A stretch of DNA of 45,071 bases. Origin: CAZOZP01 sp964584325. GTDB taxonomy: Bacteria > Bacteroidota > Ignavibacteria > Ignavibacteriales > Melioribacteraceae. The notes under the pieces were generated by a model. That model did not search any database, had not been told where the DNA came from, and was given only the letters and a program-made list of their open reading frames with translations. The first letter of the stretch is position 1; every line of letters begins with the position of its first letter. The translations under genes and the position numbers were made by a program. Shown here one piece after another: positions 8,214 through 16,429 of this stretch. Location: contig CAZOZP010000028.1 of assembly GCA_964584325.1 (NCBI GenBank), forward strand, positions 1 through 45,071, read 5' to 3'.

Positions 8214-10310
8214 CTAATTACCTGTTGCCTGCCGTCTATCAGTTATCTCAGAGTTTTCTTTTATCTTTTCAATCCATTGCTCAACGAATCCATTCATTTT
8301 GGATTGTTTAATGGATTTTGCAATAGTAGCTCTCTGAACTTTATATGCAGCTTCGTTAAACTCACTTCTTGAAATAACTTTAACTATGTAACATCCTCTC
8401 TCACCTTTTATTACATCGGAATACTTTCCAATGTTTTCTTTTAAAAGCCTGTGAGTAACAATGTAGTCTCTCCCAATCCCGCCGGGAATAAATCCGGTAG
8501 GCTGGAACTCAGCAGCAACAGTTGTCTTTGCTAAAGGCTCATATCTTTTAACTGCACCAAGGCTGTCAGAATCTTTAATTTTGCCTCTCAGTTTATCAGC
8601 AACAGATTTAGCTTTAGCCAACTTCATTTCATTTAATGTTTCTCTTTTAATCTGAGCTTCGAGTTCGCTAAAATCGCGATAACCAGCCTTCTTGATTTCT
8701 GCTACTTCAGCAACAACATAACCTGAAGGCACCTTATATACACCGCTGATTTCACCCTTAGAGTTATCAAATGCGAATTTTACAATTGCTCCGCTCACTC
8801 CGATTCCGGGTACAGCCTTTGCCTTACCGATAAAGAATGGTGTTTCAATTACATTATATTTGTACTGTTCGGCAGTAAGCTTAAATCCATCTTCTTCAGC
8901 TAAATATTTAAAATCTTCCGCTTTTTTTCTGGTTTCATCAAATGTAACACCTGATGTTCTCACTTTTGAGCTGATTCTCTCAGCAACAATATTTGTATTA
9001 TTTCTACCTGTTACTTTTATAATATGGTATCCATATGAGGTTTTCACTGGTTCCTGTACTTTTCCGACTTCCCCTTTAAAGCAGGCCTCTTCAAATTCAG
9101 GTACCATTCTTCCACGTCCAAACCAATTAAGTTCTCCACCCTGTGATGCACTTCCCGGATCCTTTGAGTATTCCTTTGCCAATTGAGCAAAATCATTCCC
9201 GGCAAGAGCCATTTTGTAAACTGAATCTGCTAAAGCTTTAGCATCATCCAAATTATCACCTGAGGGAATAAGAATATGTGAAGCTCTTACAAGTTCATCC
9301 TTGGCAGGAACCTTTCCAATAACCTTAAGAATTGCAAATCCTTCAAAAGTCGGTGTTGGTCCTACTATCGAGCCGGCAGGAGAATTCATCAGAAGTTCAC
9401 CGGTAACTCCAGGAAAACTGTTAAATTCAAGAGTATCCTGTGCATAAGGATTTTCAGAGTATGTTTCGACAAATTCGCGAAATGAAGTAGTTGTATCCAA
9501 TTTTATTCTGGCTATAAGAGCTTGAAGGTTATTGAATACAGAAGTAGTATCTTCCTTGCTTGGAGTAGTCGGGAACACAACATAATTGACTTTTCTTTGT
9601 TCATCGACTTTATATTCTTCCTTATTCTTCTCGTAGTAGTTTTTCATCTCCTTTTCAGTAACATTAAAGTCTTTATCAGGGAATGAAGAATTTTCGATAG
9701 CTATAATTTGTGCTGTAACTTTTGTGTTCTGTTCATTGAATCTTCTTTTTACTTCAGATTCAGTAACAATAACTGAAGCTGAAAGCATGCTCTGAAGTTT
9801 TTCCTGTGTTTTCTGAGATTTAAGAAATTCCTGCACTTGCACAAGTATTTCTTTGTTTTCCGGATTTAACAATGCTTTGCGGTAGTTTTCCGCATCGAAA
9901 TTACCAAGAGAATCAATAAAGTTTTGTTTTAAGAATTGCGGAGGGTTGTCACCGAATATTATGTCTTTAACTTCTTCATCCTTAACTGTAATTCCGAATT
10001 CTTCAATCTTTGTATCAAGAATCTTTTGTGTCAGAATATCTTCCCATACTCTTTCCTTAAACGCATCCATCTGATTTTCATCGATATCTTTGCCCGTCTG
10101 TGCACTCTGACTTTCTCTTGCACGGTCAACTGCTGTGTTAAACTCCTTTGCAGTAATTTCCGTCCCATTAATAGACCCAACTATATTCGGATTGTCAACA
10201 AACAACTGAGACAAATTCGAATCAGCAAGTACCATAAAGAGTATAAACAGACCGCCAACAGTTATGATAAACCAGGGAGCCAGACTTCGCATCCTTTCCA
10301 TCATACCCAT
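8214..10310 (-). CDS. PpiD/SurA-like periplasmic foldase with parvulin domain
   Basis: Membrane-anchored chaperone and peptidyl-prolyl isomerase that would help outer-membrane and secreted proteins fold in the periplasm. At 698 residues it has one N-terminal membrane helix (about 12-30, APWFIITVGGLFILFMVLA). A SurA_N-like chaperone region follows (about 45-190, NGTEITAKEFNTAVDRARE). A canonical parvulin domain spans about 342-437, with ASHILI, FAQLAKEYSKDPGSASQGGELNWFGRG and the closing SYGYHIIKV. A second, degenerate parvulin-like region follows (about 480-620). The layout equals PpiD more than SurA because of the anchor. The ATG has GGAGGA ten bases upstream. Terminators lie on both sides, so it is probably monocistronic. 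Confidence 0.9.
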   Translation of the reverse strand: MGMMERMRSLAPWFIITVGGLFILFMVLADSNLSQLFVDNPNIVGSINGTEITAKEFNTAVDRARESQSAQTGKDIDENQMDAFKERVWEDILTQKILDTKIEEFGITVKDEEVKDIIFGDNPPQFLKQNFIDSLGNFDAENYRKALLNPENKEILVQVQEFLKSQKTQEKLQSMLSASVIVTESEVKRRFNEQNTKVTAQIIAIENSSFPDKDFNVTEKEMKNYYEKNKEEYKVDEQRKVNYVVFPTTPSKEDTTSVFNNLQALIARIKLDTTTSFREFVETYSENPYAQDTLEFNSFPGVTGELLMNSPAGSIVGPTPTFEGFAILKVIGKVPAKDELVRASHILIPSGDNLDDAKALADSVYKMALAGNDFAQLAKEYSKDPGSASQGGELNWFGRGRMVPEFEEACFKGEVGKVQEPVKTSYGYHIIKVTGRNNTNIVAERISSKVRTSGVTFDETRKKAEDFKYLAEEDGFKLTAEQYKYNVIETPFFIGKAKAVPGIGVSGAIVKFAFDNSKGEISGVYKVPSGYVVAEVAEIKKAGYRDFSELEAQIKRETLNEMKLAKAKSVADKLRGKIKDSDSLGAVKRYEPLAKTTVAAEFQPTGFIPGGIGRDYIVTHRLLKENIGKYSDVIKGERGCYIVKVISRSEFNEAAYKVQRATIAKSIKQSKMNGFVEQWIEKIKENSEITDRRQATGN

Positions 10311-10365
10311 AAAACGATATTCCTCCGTTAAAAATATTATTGTGATTTAAGCTGTAAAAATAGAA

Positions 10366-10388
10366 ACATTGCAGTAAAAATGCAATGT
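10366..10388 (-). terminator. Probable terminator after coaD
   Basis: An eight-pair perfect stem ACATTGCA/TGCAATGT with a seven-base loop, followed on the minus strand by TTCTATTTTTA. It lies 24 bases after the coaD stop and before the foldase gene. The T-tract is interrupted, so termination could be partial. Confidence 0.55.
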
Positions 10389-10412
10389 ATTCAAATAATA
10401 ATTATATACAGG

Positions 10413-10898
10413 TTATCCCTTGTCTCCGAATTTTTCTTTAAGCCTTTTAAAAACAATTTCAGGAACAAATTCACTTACATCAGCACCAAATTGAACAAGG
10501 CTTCGAATAAGTGTTGAATTGAGGTAAGTATATTTTTCATTCGGCATAAGGAATATTGTAACCAGTTCTTCTTCAAGTTTACGATTCATCAGTGCCATCT
10601 GAAATTCGTACTCAAAATCGCTTACAGCCCGCAATCCTCTGATTATGCCGATTGCACCAATTGCTCTCGCGTGTTCTACTACAAGTCCGTCGAATGAATC
10701 AATTTTTACCTTTGGCATATTTTTCAGGCTTTCCTCAAGCATTTCAATTCTCTCAGGAATGCTGAAAAGACAGGTTTTACTCAGATTTCTTGCAACAGTA
10801 ACAACAACTTCGTCAAATAGCTCGCAGGATCTTTCAATCAAGTCTATGTGTCCGTTTGTAACAGGATCAAATGTACCGGGATATATTACTCTTCTCAT
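10413..10898 (-). CDS. coaD: Phosphopantetheine adenylyltransferase
   Basis: Adenylylates 4'-phosphopantetheine to dephospho-CoA, the penultimate step of coenzyme A synthesis. The 161-residue protein opens with YPGTFDPVTNGHIDLI, containing the nucleotidyltransferase TNGH motif (residues 14-17), then RGLRAVSDFEYEFQMALMN with the conserved arginine loop, and YTYLNSTLIRSL in place of the ISSTxIR motif. Length is typical. The ATG is 12 bases after rsmD, and the rsmD-coaD pairing is widespread in bacteria. It is the last gene of the long hrcA-led chain. Confidence 0.97.
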   Translation of the reverse strand: MRRVIYPGTFDPVTNGHIDLIERSCELFDEVVVTVARNLSKTCLFSIPERIEMLEESLKNMPKVKIDSFDGLVVEHARAIGAIGIIRGLRAVSDFEYEFQMALMNRKLEEELVTIFLMPNEKYTYLNSTLIRSLVQFGADVSEFVPEIVFKRLKEKFGDKG

Positions 10899-10910
10899 AG
10901 TTTTCCGCAG

Positions 10911-11456
10911 TTATTTTTTTATTATATAAATCAGACTGTCCCCAATTTTTCTTTCCGGTCCAATTCCGAATGCTTCCGTATCTTCTTTTTCTGTCTGCAC
11001 ACTACGTTCTACAATAATAAGTCCTTCTTCAGCAAGCATACTTCCAGATAGAATATTTGCAGTTACTTTATAGATATCGTCTTTAAAGAAAGGAGGATCA
11101 GCAAGAATCAGGTCGAAAGATTCCGATGATTCCATTGCACTGAATCTTATCGCATCCATTCTGTAAAGCCTGCACCGGTTTTCTTCATCGATTGATTTAA
11201 TATTTTCATCAAGAATACCTGAAACATGAAAATCCCTCTCAACAAATACAACTGACCCCGCACCGCGTGAAAGTGCTTCCAATCCCAAAGAGCCTGATCC
11301 GGCGTAGATATCACAAACACTGATGCCATTAAAATCAATTTTGTTTGACAAAAAATTAAATATTGATTCCTTCGCTCTGTCAGTTGTTGGACGTACCAGT
11401 TTTGATTTTGGAAATTTTATGGTCCTGCTTTTGTATTTTCCGGCAATTATTCGCAT
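10911..11456 (-). CDS. rsmD: 16S rRNA (guanine966-N2)-methyltransferase
   Basis: Methylates G966 of 16S rRNA using SAM. The 181 residues begin with the family's MRIIAGKYKSR and RPTTDRAKESIFNFL. They contain the SAM-binding motif I (DIYAGSGSLG, 49-58) and the catalytic DPPF (120-123), which marks N2/N6 amino-methyltransferases. The start codon overlaps the stop of the PilM-like gene by one base. The unit continues 12 bases later into coaD. Confidence 0.96.
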   Translation of the reverse strand: MRIIAGKYKSRTIKFPKSKLVRPTTDRAKESIFNFLSNKIDFNGISVCDIYAGSGSLGLEALSRGAGSVVFVERDFHVSGILDENIKSIDEENRCRLYRMDAIRFSAMESSESFDLILADPPFFKDDIYKVTANILSGSMLAEEGLIIVERSVQTEKEDTEAFGIGPERKIGDSLIYIIKK

Positions 11457-12379
11457 TAGAATAACCTGAGGGAAATTCCCGCGGCAGCAGTAAATGTATT
11501 ATATTTTTCAGTATAGAGATTACTTTCAAGTAGCCGAGGGTTATTCCTCATCTTCAGGAAAGGGTTTTGCTTTACAGGTATAATTCCCAAACTTTCACTA
11601 AGCTGCCCTAGCAATGTGTCGGATATATTTTCGCCGGATACATAAGACCTTTTAACAATAGACAAGGGTATTCCACGTTTTTCCATTGCACTTACATCGT
11701 TTGTTAATCCGGTAATTATATCCCTCGTATTTTGGATTGAATGCGATTTCATCATAACAGGTGTTTTTTCATGAATCACGGCTACTGAGTAATTCTTTTC
11801 TGCTACATACAGAGAGAAATATATATCATTTGGTTCGATTACAGTATCGAATTGTATGAAGGCATTCGAGGCTATATGAGCATTGTCGGCATATTTAAGG
11901 GTAAGATTATTCCTGGCGCAGAATTTATGGATAATCCGAAGATATCTCCTGAAAGCAGCTATTACTATTGCACGATAATCCTTAATGACATCGTTCTTGG
12001 AAAGATCGATATATTGCAATGCATAATCTTCATTTTTACTATGCGGATAAATAACTTCAAGGTCACGTTTAAAGTTATCTACAAGATCCTGTTTTAATAA
12101 ACTTATTTCGTAAGGGAGTTCTATTACTCTGAAAAATTCATTAGGCAGTGTAAAAGAGACAAAATTAAAATTGATTGGCTTTCTTAAGATTAATTCATTA
12201 TAAGCATCCTGGAGAATGGAGATAATCTTTGTTTCTTTTAATGAGAAATCAAGAAAATCACTAAAATATTCTTCATCTACATTCTCCAGAAAGAACTTAT
12301 TATCACTAAAATTAATTTCCACTACCTGGAGTTTACTGTTAGTGATATTAAAACCTGCATGGTTATGAAATAACGACAT
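11456..12379 (-). CDS. PilM-like (FtsA/actin-fold) protein
   Basis: A 307-residue protein that looks like the cytoplasmic type IV pilus assembly protein PilM. It begins with a strand-turn-strand GFNITNSKLQVVEI, resembling the PilM phosphate-1 loop GIDIGSxxVKxVEL, has FTLPNEFFRVIELP, and ends in NTFTAAAGISLRL, as PilM ends with its conserved Ala-Gly-Leu helix. The usual Asp-Ile-Gly of the nucleotide loop is Asn-Ile-Thr here, so nucleotide binding may be lost. The pilNOPQ genes that normally follow pilM are absent; a pseudopilin-like and a ComEA-like gene are just upstream instead. It is linked to rsmD by a one-base overlap. Confidence is moderate that this is PilM-related; its function is inferred. 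Confidence 0.6.
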   Translation of the reverse strand: MSLFHNHAGFNITNSKLQVVEINFSDNKFFLENVDEEYFSDFLDFSLKETKIISILQDAYNELILRKPINFNFVSFTLPNEFFRVIELPYEISLLKQDLVDNFKRDLEVIYPHSKNEDYALQYIDLSKNDVIKDYRAIVIAAFRRYLRIIHKFCARNNLTLKYADNAHIASNAFIQFDTVIEPNDIYFSLYVAEKNYSVAVIHEKTPVMMKSHSIQNTRDIITGLTNDVSAMEKRGIPLSIVKRSYVSGENISDTLLGQLSESLGIIPVKQNPFLKMRNNPRLLESNLYTEKYNTFTAAAGISLRLF

Positions 12380-12391
12380 CTAAAATGTTTC

Positions 12392-12946
12392 TTATTCCCA
12401 ACTTGCGGTATTTTTATACGCTTCTTCAGTTAATGACCCGATAGTACCGTAGCCGTCCGGACATTCAATATAATACCGTGTTCCGATAGTTTCTTTTTTG
12501 TCAATTCTGAGAATTCTGTTTCCGGCTCTTACTGTATCATTAATAACTGAAGTATCAACCTGAATTAAATAAGGTTTAAATGTTTTCGGAGAAAGTTTAA
12601 GTGAATCAGCAAACAATTCACCACCGGTAAGCTTAACAAATGGATCTCTGACTCTTCCGGTAAGTGTATCTTTCTTTGTTCTGATCTCAAGTACAGATTT
12701 GTCAGTCTTAATAAAATTAATTAAGGTATCTGCGTTGTCCGTGTATCTTCCAAATTTCTTTTGAAAGAGTATTTCTGCTTGTCTGAGGTTATCCATTCTT
12801 AATCTTGATTCTTTCTTGCTGTATGCTTCAGTTTCATAAACATCCATAGGTTCCCACCATACAATGTTTATTAATACAATAACAAGCACTACTATTAAGA
12901 CCCATAACCCGGCGTGTATGTACCACGGTTCACTTTTAGAATTCAT
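12392..12946 (-). CDS. Membrane-anchored pseudopilin-like protein
   Basis: A 184-residue protein with an uncleaved-looking membrane helix at about residues 10-30 (HAGLWVLIVVLVIVLINIVWW), followed by a charged amphipathic helix (ESRLRMDNLRQAEILFQKKFGRYTDN). That layout recalls the pseudopilin body, where a hydrophobic N-terminal helix runs into AExxFxxxxGxY. The classic GF(T/S)LxE prepilin cleavage motif is missing. The C-terminal half is predicted beta, with PYLIQVDTS and YYIECPDGYG. Its place between comEA-like and pilM-like genes supports a link to a pilus or DNA-uptake system. No firm family assignment. Confidence 0.55.
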   Translation of the reverse strand: MNSKSEPWYIHAGLWVLIVVLVIVLINIVWWEPMDVYETEAYSKKESRLRMDNLRQAEILFQKKFGRYTDNADTLINFIKTDKSVLEIRTKKDTLTGRVRDPFVKLTGGELFADSLKLSPKTFKPYLIQVDTSVINDTVRAGNRILRIDKKETIGTRYYIECPDGYGTIGSLTEEAYKNTASWE

Positions 12947-12970
12947 TTGTCCTCCGGTTATTAAACCTTT

Positions 12971-13465
12971 TTAATTAACACAAATCATATTTTTTATTTT
13001 ATCAAACTTACTTTTACCTATGCCTTTTACTTTAACTATATCTTCTTTTCTTGTAAATAATCCTTTTTCCTGCCGGTATGAAATTATCTTTTCGGCAGTT
13101 TTAACACCAATACCAGGGAGTCTTACAAGTTCTGAAATTCCTGCGTTATTGATGTTTATATTGCTCAAGACCAAGGCAGAATCAGGGTTCTCCCTTTTTA
13201 TATTTTTATAGATCGTAAAATCTAAAAGTTCAAGCTTAGAATCAACATTTTTTTCAATTAATTTTACATCATTTTTAGAAAGTCTGTTAAAAAGACTGTC
13301 TTCTCCCGAATAATTATAAATTACAGGTAATTTTTCATCATTATTCCGAAAATAATTGTATCCGGTTCCTACCAGAAATGAAACAACGAGAAAGAATGCC
13401 GCTTTGATTTCCGATCGGGTAAATCCTAGTCTGTCGTTAATTCTACTAAAAAAACCGGACTTCAT
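12971..13465 (-). CDS. ComEA-like helix-hairpin-helix DNA-binding membrane protein
   Basis: A 164-residue protein with a short cytoplasmic tail, one membrane helix (about 21-38, KAAFFLVVSFLVGTGYNYF), a spacer, and two helix-hairpin-helix units at the C-terminus (104-164). The first has NINNAGISELVRLPGIGVKTAEKII, the second EDIVKVKGIGKSKFDKIK. This is the ComEA layout, in which an anchored HhH domain binds incoming DNA during transformation. It overlaps the dnaJ stop by four bases (ATGA), so it belongs to the heat-shock operon here. HhH proteins with this architecture can also be unrelated DNA-binding factors. Confidence 0.85.
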   Translation of the reverse strand: MKSGFFSRINDRLGFTRSEIKAAFFLVVSFLVGTGYNYFRNNDEKLPVIYNYSGEDSLFNRLSKNDVKLIEKNVDSKLELLDFTIYKNIKRENPDSALVLSNININNAGISELVRLPGIGVKTAEKIISYRQEKGLFTRKEDIVKVKGIGKSKFDKIKNMICVN

Positions 13466-14586
13466 TTTTCAATCGGAACTTTAATATTTTTCATTTTCTG
13501 AAGCTGCTTGAGTAATTCTTTTTCATCTCCTGTAACTTTTGAAGGGACGTAAATATTTATCTTAACCAGCTGATCTCCGGCTCCGTGACTGTTCAAGTGT
13601 TGAATTCCTTTTTCACGCATTTTAAGGTATTTTCCGGGCTGTGTTCCGGGTTCAATCCTCAGTTTAGCTTTTCCGGTGAGTGTCGGAATCTCAACTTCTG
13701 TTCCTAAAACCGCTTCGGGATAGCTGAGAAACAATTCATAAATTACATTATCTCCTTCCCGAATGAAGTATTCGTGTTGATCTTCTTTAAATATAACAAT
13801 AATATCCCCTGCCTGACCACCCATTTTGCCGGCATTGCCTTCCCCTCTAAGTGTCATATAGCTGTTATCTGTTACTCCGGCAGGTACATTTATTGAAATC
13901 GTTGATTCATTGGTTATTCTCCCTTCACCTGTGCAGGTTTTGCATGGATCGCTTATAATCTTTCCTGTACCGTTGCAGGTTGTGCAACCTGTAATATTAA
14001 CAAATTGCCCGAAAAGCGATCTGGAAACTTGTCTGATTTCCCCTGTCCCGTTACATTGGTGACAGGTTTTGTATCCGCCCGAACTGTTTGCGCCAGTACC
14101 GTTGCAGGAAGCACATGACTGGAACTTCTTTATTTTTATTTTCTTAGTAACACCTGTAGCTATTTCTTCAAGAGTTAGTTTGAGAGTTATTTTCATATCG
14201 GAACCGGGGACACCTCCTGTTTTCCTCGATGTCCTTCTGGAAGATGTACCACTGAAGAAATCATCGAAAATTGAACTTCCCCCAAATGATCCGCCAAAAA
14301 TATCCGAAAAATGAGAAAAAATATCGTTGGTATTATTCCAACCATGGAAATCCTGACCGCCTCTCATTCCGCTATGACCAAATTTATCATACTTTGCACG
14401 TTTGTTATCATCAGAGAGAACTTCGTATGCTTCTGCCGCTTCCTTAAATTTTTCTTCTGCTTCCTTATTCCCCGGATTTCTGTCGGGGTGATACTGCATT
14501 GCCAGTTTACGGTATGCCTTTTTTATATCATCTTTGGATGCATCTTTACCTAAACCCAATACTTCGTAATAATCTCTTTTATCCAT
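13462..14586 (-). CDS. dnaJ: Chaperone DnaJ
   Basis: Hsp40 co-chaperone that delivers substrates to DnaK and stimulates its ATPase. All domains are present in 374 residues. A J domain has HPD at 33-35 (YHPDRNPG), and a Gly/Phe-rich linker follows (about 74-130, with DIFGGSFGGSSIFDDFF). Four CxxCxGxG zinc repeats (CASCNGTG, CHQCNGTG, CTTCNGTG, CKTCTGEG) precede the C-terminal substrate-binding domains. It lies 24 bases after grpE. dnaK is not in this operon and must be elsewhere. Confidence 0.98.
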   Translation of the reverse strand: MDKRDYYEVLGLGKDASKDDIKKAYRKLAMQYHPDRNPGNKEAEEKFKEAAEAYEVLSDDNKRAKYDKFGHSGMRGGQDFHGWNNTNDIFSHFSDIFGGSFGGSSIFDDFFSGTSSRRTSRKTGGVPGSDMKITLKLTLEEIATGVTKKIKIKKFQSCASCNGTGANSSGGYKTCHQCNGTGEIRQVSRSLFGQFVNITGCTTCNGTGKIISDPCKTCTGEGRITNESTISINVPAGVTDNSYMTLRGEGNAGKMGGQAGDIIVIFKEDQHEYFIREGDNVIYELFLSYPEAVLGTEVEIPTLTGKAKLRIEPGTQPGKYLKMREKGIQHLNSHGAGDQLVKINIYVPSKVTGDEKELLKQLQKMKNIKVPIEK

Positions 14587-14610
14587 TTTCCTATCCGGTT
14601 TATTTTCAAT

Positions 14611-15249
14611 CTATTCGCCTGAAGCTTCTTGACTTACAATCACTTTTGCGTGTTTAATTACTTTATCTTTATATATATATCCGGGCTCAACCTCTTCAAG
14701 AACAATATGAGGTTCAACTCCCGGCACATACTGCTGCATTAAAGCTTCGTGAAGATTGAAATCAAATGCATTGCCTTTTGATTCAATCTTCTTGATTCCC
14801 TGTTCTTCAAGCACTTTTGAAAACTTATTCATTACCATTCTGAGTCCTTCAACAACAGATTCAAGTGAAGCTTTTTCGTTTATATGTTCAAGCGACCTTT
14901 CAAGGTCTCTGTGAACAGGAAGTATGTTAAGTATAAAAGGTTCGGCTGCATATTTAATCAGGTTTAGCTGATCATTCTCAGTCCGCTTTTTATAATTTTG
15001 AAAATCCGCCATTAGTCTAAGGAGTTGATCGTTCAGATTTTTGATTTCAGCTGATTTCTTTTCTCCGGCTTCCTGTAATTCTTTTATTGTATTCTCCATC
15101 TGAGAATTTTGAGATAATAAATCAGATAATTCCTCTGTACTGTCCATCGGAATGTTTAGATTTTCCTGCACAGTCTCTTCCTCCTGAGTTTGCCCTTTTA
15201 CATGCCCGGAGTCAGTTTCCGGTGTCTCCTCTGATTTCTTCTTCTTCAT
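14611..15249 (-). CDS. grpE: Nucleotide exchange factor GrpE
   Basis: Releases ADP from DnaK. The 212-residue protein has an acidic, glutamate-rich N-terminal tail, then a long coiled coil (about 45-100, with LLRLMADFQNYKKRTENDQ). A C-terminal beta-wing domain contains FDFNLHEALMQQYVPG and ends with VIKHAKVIVS, all diagnostic of GrpE. It starts four bases after the hrcA stop. Confidence 0.97.
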   Translation of the reverse strand: MKKKKSEETPETDSGHVKGQTQEEETVQENLNIPMDSTEELSDLLSQNSQMENTIKELQEAGEKKSAEIKNLNDQLLRLMADFQNYKKRTENDQLNLIKYAAEPFILNILPVHRDLERSLEHINEKASLESVVEGLRMVMNKFSKVLEEQGIKKIESKGNAFDFNLHEALMQQYVPGVEPHIVLEEVEPGYIYKDKVIKHAKVIVSQEASGE

Positions 15250-15253
15250 AATT

Positions 15254-16309
15254 CTATCCTATTTTATTTTTAACTTTTAATTCATTTGATAAAAATTCAG
15301 CAATATATTCCACAGCGGCAATAGTTTTTGAGTATTCCATTCTTCTCGGTCCTATTATGCCGAGACTTCCGTTAACATCTCCGAATTTGTATTTTTTTGT
15401 AATTAAAGAGTAATCGGATAATCTCTCCAGAGAATTTTCCTCTCCGATTGATACTACTAAATTATGTTCATCTAAACCGGCTTTCTTTTCCATTATATGA
15501 ACAATTACATCCTTATCTTCAATCAGCTCAATTATTCCCTGAAACTGTCTTATGTTTTCAAATTCTGGCTGTTTCATAATGTTTCTGGTACCGCTGATAA
15601 ATAAACTTTCTGAAGAACGAACATCCGTAAATATTTTGTCTATCGAATCCAGGAACAACCGAATAATAGTATTTCCACTGTCAGAATAGTCTCTGAATCT
15701 TTCAGTGAATGTGGTTCGTATTTCCTGAAAACTCAATCCGCACAGCTTTTCATTGAGAAGCTGCTGAACCGATTCTATCTGTTCAAAACTTACATTTGAA
15801 GTTATTTCAAGTGTTATTGTTCGGATCAGTCCGGATTTCACTGAAACTACTACCAAAATCCTGCTCGAGGAAACCTGCAGTATCTGAATTCTTTCCAGAT
15901 GAGCATTTTCAAAATTCGGATAAGATACACATGCAAGCTGATTGGTAATCTGACTCAAAATAATTGATGTCAGTTTAAGGATATCATCAGTCTCATCAGC
16001 CTGACCTTCGAAACTTGAACTTATATAATTCTTTTTCTCCGGTTCCAATACCGGCGGCTCCATTAGTGAATCAACATAAAACCGGTAACCCCGATCGGTC
16101 GGAACTCTTCCCGCAGATGTGTGAGGATGCTCAAGAAATCCAAAATCCTCAAGATCCGCCATAATGTTTCTGATTGTGGCAGATGACACATTTAAATTGT
16201 AATGTTTTGCAATATTCCTCGAACCTACTGGATTAGCGGTAAGTATAAACTGATGTATTACATACCTTAATACGGATTTTTCACGTTCTGTTAATCTTGC
16301 TGATTCCAT
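15254..16309 (-). CDS. hrcA: Heat-inducible transcription repressor HrcA
   Basis: Repressor of class I heat-shock genes, normally acting on the CIRCE operator. The 351 residues show the N-terminal winged helix (LTEREKSVLRYVIHQFILTANPVGSRNIAKH, then SSATIRNIMADLEDFGFLEHPHTSAGRVPTDRGYRFYVDSL). They end with the C-terminal inserted dimer domain (NDxxLGIIGPRRMEYSKTI type, here GSLGIIGPRRMEYSKTIAAVEYI). First gene of the operon hrcA-grpE-dnaJ. No CIRCE inverted repeat (GCACTC..GAGTGC) is visible in the 120 bases ahead of it, so its targets probably lie elsewhere. Confidence 0.97.
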   Translation of the reverse strand: MESARLTEREKSVLRYVIHQFILTANPVGSRNIAKHYNLNVSSATIRNIMADLEDFGFLEHPHTSAGRVPTDRGYRFYVDSLMEPPVLEPEKKNYISSSFEGQADETDDILKLTSIILSQITNQLACVSYPNFENAHLERIQILQVSSSRILVVVSVKSGLIRTITLEITSNVSFEQIESVQQLLNEKLCGLSFQEIRTTFTERFRDYSDSGNTIIRLFLDSIDKIFTDVRSSESLFISGTRNIMKQPEFENIRQFQGIIELIEDKDVIVHIMEKKAGLDEHNLVVSIGEENSLERLSDYSLITKKYKFGDVNGSLGIIGPRRMEYSKTIAAVEYIAEFLSNELKVKNKIG

Positions 16310-16338
16310 TACATCATTATTTTTCTTAATTTAACATA

Positions 16339-16346
16339 CAAAAATA
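16339..16346 (-). promoter_or_regulatory. TAnnTTTG promoter box before hrcA
   Basis: The minus strand reads TATTTTTG 29 bases before the hrcA ATG, fitting the Bacteroidota -7 box and the spacing seen at other genes here. No convincing -33 element. Confidence 0.4.
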
Positions 16347-16362
16347 CAAAAATTTATCTGTT

Positions 16363-16394
16363 TTTGTGATATAGTATTCTACCGGATGAATTTG
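16363..16394 (+). promoter_or_regulatory. Possible Bacteroidota-type promoter of purM
   Basis: TTTG (16363-16366), a 20-base spacer and TGAATTTG (16387-16394), one mismatch from TAnnTTTG. The spacing equals that of the better rpsT promoter. It lies 35 bases before the preferred purM start. Confidence 0.35.
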
Positions 16395-16429
16395 TTTCAA
16401 GGGTTTTATTAATAATATTGAGGATAAAA

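Noticed and set aside
16310..16429. CIRCE operator in front of hrcA
   Set aside because: No TTAGCACTC or GAGTGCTAA half site occurs on either strand in this region.
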